Assembly (NCBI GenBank): GCA_035602605.1
Contig: DATNLZ010000134.1
Coordinates: 1 to 64,000, forward strand
Direction: 5' to 3'
From: DASQHY01 sp035602605
GTDB lineage: Bacteria > Acidobacteriota > Terriglobia > Acidiferrales > UBA7541
DNA: 64,000 nt
Shown in pieces: positions 44,197 through 52,443 of this stretch (within the stretch, counting starts at the first letter, position 1; every line of letters begins with the position of its first letter). The notes beneath the pieces were generated by a model. The model made no database searches, was not told the DNA's origin, and saw only the letters and a program-made list of their open reading frames with translations. A program made the translations under genes and the position numbers.

Positions 44197-46062
44197 CTAG
44201 GAGGCGTGATGCTGGCCTGAGGGAAAGTCCGAAACCTGAATATCCCCTGGCTGCACCATGGGAATGGAGAAATGGAAGTCCGAGCCGCGGCCGACCTCAC
44301 TGTCGACCCAGATGCTCCCGCCGTGAGCCTCAACGATGTGCTTGGCAATCGCAAGGCCCAGGCCCGTACCTCCACCTTCACGCGAGCGAGCTCCATCCAC
44401 TCGATAGAAGCGTTCGAAAATGCGGGCCTGCTCGGCTTGCGGGATTCCGATACCAGCGTCGGAAACGGTCACGATTATTTTTCCATTTTTGGAACTGGCG
44501 CTGACAATGATTTCCCGCCCGGCAGGAGTGTACTGAATCGCGTTATCGAGCAGGTTTTGGAGCACTTCGGCCATAGCATGGGGATCTCCGAGCCCCGGAG
44601 GAATCGCTTCGGGACATTCGATCTTCAAGGTCAGTTGATTCTCTCCCGCGCGAAAGCGGGCGGTTTCTACGCATCCAGCGATGAGTCCGCATATCGCTAT
44701 GGAACCGAACTCGAGTTCCATCTGGTCGGCCTCCATTTGCGAGAGCTTGAGCAAATCATTGGTCAGGCGGGACAGCCTGCGCGCATGGTCCAGGATGATT
44801 TCCAGGAAATGCTGGCGATTGCCAAGGTCCTCAACGGCCCCGCCCAAAAGCGTTTCCGCGAAGCCCTGAATCGCCGTCAGCGGGGTTTTGAATTCGTGTG
44901 AGACGTTAGCGACGAAGTCGCGCCGCACACGCTCCAAGCGCCGCAACTCGGTGATGTCGTAGAGAACCAGCACCGCGGCGGCTCCGCTCGAATGCACCGC
45001 GCTCGCGGTAGCCGCAAAATTTCGCGTTCGCACTGTGCCCATGGCTACCTCGCAGTGCACCGTGCTGCGACCGGCCAGCACCTGGCGAATCGCGGTAAGC
45101 AGCTCGGTTTGACGCACGACTTCCACCAGGCGGCGCCCCTGCCATCCGCCCGCTTCGACCCCCATGGCTTGGGAAAAGGCTAGATTGGCGAATACCAGCC
45201 GCTCGTCGGCGCTAACGACAGCCACGCCTTCCACCATGCTTCCCAAAATAGCTGCGGAAAGGTTGCGTTCTTCGGTGAGCGACCGAATCGTCAAGTCGAG
45301 CCGCGCCGCGGTGTCATTGAGGGCCACCGCCAACTCATCGAGAGCGTCTCCGTTTTGCCGCGCGACCAGCGGGCGAAAATCGCTATCGGCCACTTGCCGG
45401 GAGAACTCCTTCAAGCGCTCGATGCGCCTGGAAAAGGTTCGCGACACAAGCAGGGACATTGCCCCGGCCAGCAGCAAGATCAACACGGACGCTCCCCACA
45501 CGCGGCGTCGGAATGTGCCGAGCTCAGTATCCACGTGCCACAGGGGCACAGCGAACAGCAGAACCATCGGTTGCGAGGAAGGGTGGTCAGCGCGTACCGC
45601 GGTTGTGGCGTAGTAAAGCCATTCCTGTTTGTCAATCGGGCGGTGGCGTATCGAACTGCCTTCGCCATGCGCCAGGGCTTCACCGATTTCAGGATGGTCG
45701 AGCTGAGTTTCAACTGCTGCAGAGCCATCTTCAGAATCGGCCAGCACTGCACCGGTGGCTGACAGTACCCGCACCTGCACGCCGCCTGCGGCCAGTGAAT
45801 GAATTAGGTTGCGTAGGTCATCGGCAACCTGGGACCGAACAGATGACCCTGATGCCGAAGCTGAGGGTGCAGCCAACGGGATTTGGGGCAGGCGGGCTTG
45901 CGCGACGCGCGCCAGTGACGCAACTTGATGGCGCGCGGCTCGCTCGTACTCGCGGCGCAACGCGCGATCCGCAGCTGCGTCCATCGCCAGCAACACACCC
46001 AGCAGCAGCCCGAGATAGGCGAGACCCAGCTTCCAAAATAAATTAAGCCGCACGAGTTTCAA
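44197..46062 (-). CDS. phoR: phosphate-regulon sensor histidine kinase PhoR
   Basis: A 621-residue membrane sensor kinase. Transmembrane helices at about 8-30 and 188-208 enclose a periplasmic domain of about 155 residues, followed by HAMP (about 209-262), PAS (about 265-370), HisKA with phospho-acceptor His389 in FVANVSHEFKTPLTAIQGF, and HATPase_c with N-box NLLDNAIQYTP, G1 DAGIGIP and G2 GGTGLGLAIAKHIVEAHGG. E. coli PhoR has almost no periplasmic loop; the large loop here is of the Bacillus PhoR/WalK type and suggests an extra extracytoplasmic input. Its start overlaps the phoB end by 20 bases. Assignment to phosphate follows from phoB and the phoU/pst neighbours. Confidence 0.9.
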   Translation of the reverse strand: MKLVRLNLFWKLGLAYLGLLLGVLLAMDAAADRALRREYERAARHQVASLARVAQARLPQIPLAAPSASASGSSVRSQVADDLRNLIHSLAAGGVQVRVLSATGAVLADSEDGSAAVETQLDHPEIGEALAHGEGSSIRHRPIDKQEWLYYATTAVRADHPSSQPMVLLFAVPLWHVDTELGTFRRRVWGASVLILLLAGAMSLLVSRTFSRRIERLKEFSRQVADSDFRPLVARQNGDALDELAVALNDTAARLDLTIRSLTEERNLSAAILGSMVEGVAVVSADERLVFANLAFSQAMGVEAGGWQGRRLVEVVRQTELLTAIRQVLAGRSTVHCEVAMGTVRTRNFAATASAVHSSGAAAVLVLYDITELRRLERVRRDFVANVSHEFKTPLTAIQGFAETLLGGAVEDLGNRQHFLEIILDHARRLSRLTNDLLKLSQMEADQMELEFGSIAICGLIAGCVETARFRAGENQLTLKIECPEAIPPGLGDPHAMAEVLQNLLDNAIQYTPAGREIIVSASSKNGKIIVTVSDAGIGIPQAEQARIFERFYRVDGARSREGGGTGLGLAIAKHIVEAHGGSIWVDSEVGRGSDFHFSIPMVQPGDIQVSDFPSGQHHAS

Positions 46063-46738
46063 AAAGATAGCCGGCGCCTCGAACCGTTTTCAAATGTGCC
46101 GGTGTCTCCGGATCCGCTTCAATTTTTTCGCGCAGCCGCCGGACGTACACGTCGACGCTGCGCGGAGTGACAAAGCGTTCCGTACCCCAGACCGCATCGA
46201 GCAGCTGGTCCCGGGTGAAAACACGGTTGGGCCGCGCCGCCAGATAATACAGCAGCCGGAATTCGAGCGTGCTCAAGGTTACCGGCTGTCCCTCGCGCAT
46301 CACGCGATATGCGGAAGGATCAATCAGCAACGGCCCGGCTTCAATGGTTTTCTGCGTTTCGCTGGCCGGCTCGGTGCGCCGCAGCAGGGCTTTGATACGG
46401 GCCACCAGCTCGCGCGGGCTGAACGGTTTGGTCACGTAATCGTCGGCGCCCAGCTCCAGCCCGACAATGCGGTCGGCTTCGTCGCCGCGCGCGGTGAGCA
46501 TTAATATCGGCAGACGGTTGAGCGAGGCGTCGCGGCGAATCTCCTTGCAAATTTCGAGGCCCGACAGGCGTGGCAGCATCAGGTCCAGCAGCAATAGATC
46601 GGGCGGCGATTTCTTTACGCCGGCGAGGCCACTGCTTCCGTCGGCAGCGGCATTCACCTGAAAGCCTTCATTCACCAAGTTATAGCGCACCAGTTCGACG
46701 ATGTCGCGGTCATCTTCAATGATCAGGATACGTTTCAT
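46043..46738 (-). CDS. phoB: response regulator PhoB (OmpR family)
   Basis: A 231-residue two-domain regulator. The receiver domain (residues 1-118) has acidic pocket E8-D9-D10, phospho-acceptor D52 (LLLLDLMLPRLSG), T82 and K104 (YVTKPFSPRELVARI). The C-terminal winged helix (about 130-228) shows LSTLEFRLLYYLAARPNRVFTRDQLLDAVWG and RSVDVYVRRLREKIE, typical of PhoB. It should activate the pst operon through the Pho box candidate at 43107-43124. ATG 46738 is chosen; the open frame extending to 47080 lies antisense to sucA and is spurious. It overlaps phoR by 20 bases. Confidence 0.94.
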   Translation of the reverse strand: MKRILIIEDDRDIVELVRYNLVNEGFQVNAAADGSSGLAGVKKSPPDLLLLDLMLPRLSGLEICKEIRRDASLNRLPILMLTARGDEADRIVGLELGADDYVTKPFSPRELVARIKALLRRTEPASETQKTIEAGPLLIDPSAYRVMREGQPVTLSTLEFRLLYYLAARPNRVFTRDQLLDAVWGTERFVTPRSVDVYVRRLREKIEADPETPAHLKTVRGAGYLFETRAA

Positions 46739-46884
46739 GGTAAGCCCGCCCGGCAGTCCTACTACTTGAGTGTATCGTATTGTCTGCACCGGCACATGCT
46801 CGCAAGGTTGTGGCTCGGTATGATTGCAGGAAGTTTGAAATAATGTGAATGTTCGATGAACGCCGGGCACCGCGTCGCCAGGGA

Positions 46885-49374
46885 TCAGGCTTCGCGGGTC
46901 GTAAATGCCAGAGTGAGCAGCGTTTTCTGCTCGACCTCGTGTGCTTTGGCCGACCCGGTTGCCGGGCTGGCGCTTGCCGATCGCTTCACCGAGCGCACTG
47001 GTCGCCGGTTTGCTGCTCGTTCGAGGCGCGGCAGGACGTAAAACAGCGGGCCCATGTTTGCCGGCTCTTCCTGCACCCAAACAATTTCGCGCGCTGCCGG
47101 GTGCCGCTCGAACTCGGCGCTGAGTTCGGCCCGTGGGAATGGGTAAAGCTGCTCCAGAAACAGAATCGCCGTCGTGGAGTCTGCGCGGCGCTTACGCTCT
47201 TGGCGCAATTCGTGTCCAACCTTGCCGCTGGCGATGAGTAGGTACTGGGCACTGGGGATCTCCGGATCCGCCAGGACCGGCAAAAAGCGCGCGCGCGAAA
47301 ATTCCTGAATCGGCGAACTGGCATCGGGATGCCGCAGCATGCTCTTGGGCGTGAATACCACCAGGGGCTTCAGCCATTTTCGCCGCGCCTGGCGCCGCAA
47401 CAGATGAAAATATTGCGCCGCGTTCGACGGCTGGCACACCTGGATGTTGTCCTCCGCGGCGAGTTGCAAAAACCGCTCAATGCGCGCGCTGGAATGTTCC
47501 GGACCCTGTCCTTCGTATCCATGGGGCAGCAGCAGAACCACGCCTGAAGGCAAATTCCATTTATCTTCCGCCGCGCTGATGAATTGGTCGATGATTCCCT
47601 GAGCCCCGTTGGCGAAGTCGCCGAATTGCGCCTCCCACAACACCAGGGCCTCGGGAAAATCGCGGCTGAAGCCGTATTCGAAGCCCAGGCAACCGGCCTC
47701 CGATAGAGTGGAGTTATAAATTTCGCACCATGCCTGCCTGGGACTGAGGTGCTGCAGCGGCACATACTCGTTTTCGGTTTCGGTATCCACGAGCGCGGCA
47801 TGACGCTGATTGAATGTGCCGCGACGGGTGTCCTGTCCGGAGAGCCGCACCGGAGTGCCTTCGTCGAGCAGCGTGCCTAGTGCCAGCGCTTCGGCGAAAC
47901 CATAATCAACGGCGCGCTTGCCGTGACCCATCTCCGCGCGCTGTTCGAGGAGCTTCTGCAATTTGGGGTGAACGTGAAAGTCTTGCGGCGCCCGAGTCAG
48001 GGCCTCGGTGATTTCTGCAAGCTTCTCGGCAGCAACGCCGGTGTCCACTTCATAGGCGGGGTCATAGCGGCCGCGCTTGTAGGGCGACCAATAGGAAGGT
48101 AGCTGGCGCAGCAGCGGAATTTTCTTGATGGTGCCCGCTTTTTTTTGTGCGTCTTCGTATTCCGCGCGCACCCGCTCGACCGTTTTCGAAGCATCGATGC
48201 CTGTTTGCTGCGCGTAAATCTGCCAGAGCTGCGGATGGTCTTTTATTTTTTTGTAGAGAAGCGGCTGGGTGATCGTGGGGTCGTCCACTTCGCTGTGGCC
48301 GTGTCGCCGGTAACCGATCAGGTCGACCACGACGTCGCTGCCAAACTCATAGCGATAGTCCGCCGCGAGCTGGGCCACCCGCGCTACCGCATCGGGATCC
48401 TCTGCGTTCACGTGGAAAATCGGCACGGATTGGCGCTTGGCAATGTCCGAAGCAAACCGCGAAGAGTGCAACTGGCTTGGCCGCGTGGTAAAGCCGATCA
48501 AATTATTCACGATCACGTGGATGGTGCCGCCGACGGTATAGGCTTCGAGGTCGGCGAAATTCAACGTTTCCGCCCACACGCCCTGTCCCGCGAACGCCGC
48601 GTCGCCATGTAGCACAACTGGCAGGATCTTAGCGGTGCTGTCTCGGCCCAATCGCATTTGCTTGGCGCGGGCGCGCCCCACGGCGACAGGATCAACCGCT
48701 TCCAGATGGCTCGGATTCGAAACCAGATGGATTCCGATGGTTACGCCGCCGGCGGTTCTGTATTGACCAGTTGCGCCAACGTGATATTTCACGTCTCCGG
48801 CGCCCAGAACGCTGCGCGGATCGACATCTTCGAATCCGCCGAAAACCTCGTGCGTGGGCTTGCAGGCGATGTGGGCCATCACGTTCAGGCGCCCGCGATG
48901 GCTCATGGCCATCAGGGTTTCCATCGCCCCCTGGGCTCCGGCGCGATCCAGAATCTCGTCGAGTAGCGGAATCAGGGCGGTCACCCCTTCGAGCGAAAAC
49001 CTCTTCGAACCCAGGTAGCGCGCCTGCAACACCTGCTCGAAAAGATCCGCGCGCACCAGCCGCTCGAGAATGCGCTTGCGATCCACCTCGGGAGCGGGTC
49101 TCTCGATGCCCTGGGAAATCCAATCGCGGCGCTCGCGCTCGGCCAGGTGCATAAAATCTGCGCCAATCGTGCCGCAATAGAACTGGCGGGCTTCGTCTGC
49201 GGCCTCCCCGTGCTGCTCTAGCTCGGCAACCGCCAGGGGCTTCAAAAACCCCAGCGGATCAAGCTGGGCCTGGAGATATCCCCAGCGCCGAAACGCATCC
49301 AGGATGCGCTCGCGCTCCACGGTGGTCTGGCGCCCCACCGGGGGTTTCACTTGTACTACGCGGATTGGCACCAT
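46885..49374 (-). CDS. sucA: 2-oxoglutarate dehydrogenase E1 component, short N-terminus
   Basis: An 829-residue thiamine diphosphate enzyme that decarboxylates 2-oxoglutarate in the TCA cycle. Recognisable parts are RWGYLQAQLDPLG, MAMSHRGRLNVMAHI, KYHVGATG, LVSNPSHLEAVDPVAVGRARAKQM, the ThDP motif GDAAFAGQG...NNLIGFTT (NNQIGFTT in most family members), YRRHGHSEVDDPT, and the transketolase-like pyrimidine domain with FNQRHAALVD, PLQHLSPRQAWCEIYNSTLSE and LLPHGYEGQGPEHSSARIERFLQLAAEDNIQV. E. coli SucA has about 930 residues; here the first 60-90 residues, which bind E2, are missing, and a TGA stands in frame 3 codons before the ATG. No E2 or E3 gene is adjacent; the lpdA and E2 genes at 22-28 kb are the nearest. 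Confidence 0.93.
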   Translation of the reverse strand: MVPIRVVQVKPPVGRQTTVERERILDAFRRWGYLQAQLDPLGFLKPLAVAELEQHGEAADEARQFYCGTIGADFMHLAERERRDWISQGIERPAPEVDRKRILERLVRADLFEQVLQARYLGSKRFSLEGVTALIPLLDEILDRAGAQGAMETLMAMSHRGRLNVMAHIACKPTHEVFGGFEDVDPRSVLGAGDVKYHVGATGQYRTAGGVTIGIHLVSNPSHLEAVDPVAVGRARAKQMRLGRDSTAKILPVVLHGDAAFAGQGVWAETLNFADLEAYTVGGTIHVIVNNLIGFTTRPSQLHSSRFASDIAKRQSVPIFHVNAEDPDAVARVAQLAADYRYEFGSDVVVDLIGYRRHGHSEVDDPTITQPLLYKKIKDHPQLWQIYAQQTGIDASKTVERVRAEYEDAQKKAGTIKKIPLLRQLPSYWSPYKRGRYDPAYEVDTGVAAEKLAEITEALTRAPQDFHVHPKLQKLLEQRAEMGHGKRAVDYGFAEALALGTLLDEGTPVRLSGQDTRRGTFNQRHAALVDTETENEYVPLQHLSPRQAWCEIYNSTLSEAGCLGFEYGFSRDFPEALVLWEAQFGDFANGAQGIIDQFISAAEDKWNLPSGVVLLLPHGYEGQGPEHSSARIERFLQLAAEDNIQVCQPSNAAQYFHLLRRQARRKWLKPLVVFTPKSMLRHPDASSPIQEFSRARFLPVLADPEIPSAQYLLIASGKVGHELRQERKRRADSTTAILFLEQLYPFPRAELSAEFERHPAAREIVWVQEEPANMGPLFYVLPRLERAANRRPVRSVKRSASASPATGSAKAHEVEQKTLLTLAFTTREA

Positions 49375-49410
49375 AGAAACTCAATTTTGCCACACTTTGT
49401 TGGCGATTGC

Positions 49411-52107
49411 TTAGAGGCTCCGGACGCGAGACTCCAGGTCGCGAACAATTTGTCCCGCAGGAGTAGCCGGGGGGTAGGTAACCGGCGAGCCGATGGTTAC
49501 TTTAATTTTGCCAGGACGCGCGAAGCGCCATCCGGTTTGCTTCACTTCCCACAAACCATCAATGCGCATAAGCACCACGGGAATGTTCAGATTGTTTGCC
49601 AGCAAGCCGACGCCGTTTTCGAAGCGGCCCAGCGTGCCATCACTGGTTAGCTCACCTTCGGGAAACACCAGTACGCTATAGCCGCGGTCGACTGATTCTC
49701 CTGCGAATTGGAAGCTTTCGCGAAATCCCGAACGCTGCGGCAATGGAAACACATTGAAAAGCGCAACGACTAGAAAATAGTTCAATCGATACACCAAGCG
49801 TTTCAAGAAAAACCATTGGCGCGGAGGGTGCCGCATGGTTCCGAGAGTTTCGCCGCCCATGGCCGCGGCCAGGCGATGTCGCAGGCGCAGCGGCAGAGCC
49901 GCGAGAATAAATCCGATGTCGGTGCGCCGCGTGACATGGTTGGAGACAATCAGCACGGGCCCGCGCACCGCGCGCAAATGTTCACGACCGCGCACACGGG
50001 GATGCGCCAGCAAATGTGTTGCCGGCCAGACAAGCAAGTAATAAATGGCCGCGCGAATTGCCGGCACCGGAAAACGTTGCGTCCAACGCGGATAGTGAAA
50101 CTCGCTGCGCTGCTGTTCAGGGCATTTAAGCAGTCGCTCGAGGTCCGCCACCGTCCGTGCTTCCGCGAATTTTATCTCGTTCAAGCTGACCTGAAAGCGA
50201 TCCTCAATCGCACTCATGAGCTCCACGCGGTCGAGTGAGCTCAGATTTAAATTCGTCTCGAGATTCGCCTCGGACGGTACTTCTCCGCCGGTAGCAGAGT
50301 TGCGCGAACGCGATAGCACGGTCGCCACTAGGTTCGCAAAAATCGTGCCCTGGTTTTGCGTGGCCGCACTAGCCATGGTTGCTTGCGAGGCGGACACCTT
50401 GGCTAACCGAGTGCCGCCGCTTGATTCGGCCGACCCCTGTTTAGTGCTGAGCGCTTTCTTGGCCGCCTCGGCGATCACCTGGGTGCGCGGTTTCCCGGTT
50501 GATGTCCGGGGAAAATCCATTTCCGGCCATACGAGCCATTGCCGCAGGCGCTGGTATTCGGCGAGCGATTGGCCGGCGCGCTCGATAATCTGGACCGCTT
50601 GCTGCTGCGCGTCTGCAGAGACAGGTGTTGCATCGGAGTGCTTCAGAATCAGCACCGCGCAAGGCTCGGCATTGCCGCCCTGCTCGAGCGCCACAACCAC
50701 GCAGTCTTGCACCGCGGGATCGCGCCGCAGGGCCGCCTCGAGGTCCTCGGGATAAACGTTCATTCCCGCCGGCGTAACGATCACGTTTTTTTGTCGGCCC
50801 TTGAAGTATAAATTCCCAGATTCATCGAAGGCTCCGCTATCGCCCGTCGAAAACCATCCCGCTTCGCTCGCCGGCTTCAGCGAGCCGCCTTCCCAGTACC
50901 CCGCGGCCACACTATCTCCGCGCACCATAATTTCGCCGTTGTCGCCCAACTTGATTTCGCGCCCCGGGAGAATCTTTCCGATCGAGCCTTGGCCCACGGC
51001 GAAGGGATGGTTAACACTGATGAGCGAAGTCGTTTCCGTCAATCCGTAACCTTGAATCACGGCATAGCCCATCCGACTGAAAAAGGTCTCCGTCGCCGCC
51101 GCGAGCGTTGCTCCTCCAGAAACAATCGCCCAGAATTTCCAGCCGAATTGGCGGTGAACGCGGCGGAAGATCCACGCACGTCTCAAAAACTTCTTCCCAT
51201 CGGCGGCGTGAACTTTTGCGTCGAACTCTTGGCCTTCTCTGCGCGCCTCGATGTCCCGCTCGATTTTTCCACGAAGCGAATCGAGCACCCGCGGCACGGC
51301 GACCAGGAGTGTGGCGCGTTCGCGGCGAATCGTTTGCAGGATTTCTGATGGCTTCAGGGTGTCCTCGAAAACCACGGTTGCACCCAGCAGTGGCGGCACA
51401 AAAATTCCAAGAAACTGCCCGAACAGGTGGCTCAGCGGAAGCAGGTTTACAAAGCGGAGCGGGTGGAAACATCGTTCATATTTTAGATACGGCTGGATAC
51501 CTCGCTCCAGCGGTTCGAGGTTCGCAAGAATATTTCCGTGCGTGATCACTACACCGCGCGGCTCCGCCGTCGTGCCGGAAGTAAAAACAATTTGCGCAAT
51601 ATGCCCTCGCCCAAGAGGCTCGTCGGAAAACACCGCGCTCCTCTGGCCATGCGCACCGATCGTAGTGCTCCGAGTTGGCATATGCCGACCACGGGCCATT
51701 TTGGGCAAATCTTCGAGCGCCATCACCGGCAGCGTCGCATCGATCAGCGACTGTTCGCGGCAGACCTTTTCTCGCGAGGCGACCAACAGCTTCACACCGG
51801 CTTCGCGGGCCACGCGTCGCGCAAAGTCCGGCGCAGCGGCGTCGTCGATCGGCACGGCCACCGCCCCGCGGAGCAGGCAGCCCCAAAACGCGACCGCCCA
51901 TTCCGCCGAGTTTGCGCCCCACAGCATCACGCGGTCGCCGGTGGCTATCCCGCGCTCGCGCAATTCAGCGGCAAAACACGCCGCTGTCGCGCAAACCCTC
52001 CTATAGGTCCAGCGCTCCCGGCGGTACCCGCGCTTGTGCACGAATGCCACGTCGCTCGAGCGCCGGGCAACCTCTTCAAAATAAACGGCAAGTGAAACAC
52101 GAGCCAT
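49411..52107 (-). CDS. acyl-AMP ligase - acyl carrier domain - PlsC acyltransferase fusion
   Basis: An 898-residue three-part enzyme. Residues about 1-550 are an AMP-forming acyl ligase (IVFTSGTTAEPRGVVITHGN, IQGYGLTETTSL, GWFSTGDSG, TPAGMNVYPEDLEA, catalytic-loop FPRTSTGKPR). Residues about 585-662 are an acyl carrier domain with candidate phosphopantetheine serine S624 in NLSSLDRVEL. Residues about 680-898 are a PlsC/1-acylglycerol-3-phosphate acyltransferase domain with SNHVTRRTD (His724-Asp730) and FPEGE. The parts imply activation of a fatty acid, loading on the in-cis carrier and transfer to a glycerophospholipid acceptor, comparable in logic to E. coli Aas, which lacks the carrier. ATG 52107 follows GGGAG; GTG 52122 is an alternative. 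It is 36 bases upstream of sucA. Confidence 0.9.
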   Translation of the reverse strand: MARVSLAVYFEEVARRSSDVAFVHKRGYRRERWTYRRVCATAACFAAELRERGIATGDRVMLWGANSAEWAVAFWGCLLRGAVAVPIDDAAAPDFARRVAREAGVKLLVASREKVCREQSLIDATLPVMALEDLPKMARGRHMPTRSTTIGAHGQRSAVFSDEPLGRGHIAQIVFTSGTTAEPRGVVITHGNILANLEPLERGIQPYLKYERCFHPLRFVNLLPLSHLFGQFLGIFVPPLLGATVVFEDTLKPSEILQTIRRERATLLVAVPRVLDSLRGKIERDIEARREGQEFDAKVHAADGKKFLRRAWIFRRVHRQFGWKFWAIVSGGATLAAATETFFSRMGYAVIQGYGLTETTSLISVNHPFAVGQGSIGKILPGREIKLGDNGEIMVRGDSVAAGYWEGGSLKPASEAGWFSTGDSGAFDESGNLYFKGRQKNVIVTPAGMNVYPEDLEAALRRDPAVQDCVVVALEQGGNAEPCAVLILKHSDATPVSADAQQQAVQIIERAGQSLAEYQRLRQWLVWPEMDFPRTSTGKPRTQVIAEAAKKALSTKQGSAESSGGTRLAKVSASQATMASAATQNQGTIFANLVATVLSRSRNSATGGEVPSEANLETNLNLSSLDRVELMSAIEDRFQVSLNEIKFAEARTVADLERLLKCPEQQRSEFHYPRWTQRFPVPAIRAAIYYLLVWPATHLLAHPRVRGREHLRAVRGPVLIVSNHVTRRTDIGFILAALPLRLRHRLAAAMGGETLGTMRHPPRQWFFLKRLVYRLNYFLVVALFNVFPLPQRSGFRESFQFAGESVDRGYSVLVFPEGELTSDGTLGRFENGVGLLANNLNIPVVLMRIDGLWEVKQTGWRFARPGKIKVTIGSPVTYPPATPAGQIVRDLESRVRSL

Positions 52108-52443
52108 CAGACTCCCGCGCACCAGTCAGCAAGCACCACGTTCTAGCGCAAGTATAGGCCCGCGGTCCCCAACTTGAGTTGGCCGGGTTGAGAGTCCCGA
52201 GCGGTTCGGGGTGATCACGAAAATTCTTGACAGGTTGCCATCGGCGTAGCATGTAAACAGGGGTTTTTTCGCACTCCTCGCTGCCGCTGAGACCGGGGCG
52301 AGGGAACTTGCAACGTCATGCAGGCGCTGCATCGGACTGACCTCAGACCTTGCTTTTGAAGTCACAAAAAAGTAGTATCCACTAACTCTTAGGGATAACC
52401 GGCTGAGTTCCGCCACGAAAAACAATCATCGGGAGGAAGACAT
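52108..52443 (+). other. 336-base intergenic region with a weak promoter candidate
   Basis: Divergent spacer between the acyl ligase fusion (minus) and the hydrolase (plus). TTGACA at 52227-52232 has only a poor -10 (TGTAAA about 19 bases on). An excellent GGGAGG ribosome site (52431-52436) serves the hydrolase. I see no gene, tRNA or recognisable riboswitch. Confidence 0.35.

Noticed and set aside
46739..47080. N-terminal extension of PhoB by about 114 residues
   Set aside because: The extension is antisense to the sucA C-terminus; the receiver domain begins at the ATG 46738.
52250..52330. possible riboswitch (CTGAGA and GGGGCGAGGG strings) before the hydrolase
   Set aside because: It contains a fragment reminiscent of the TPP element, but the other conserved parts are missing and the gene has no thiamine link.
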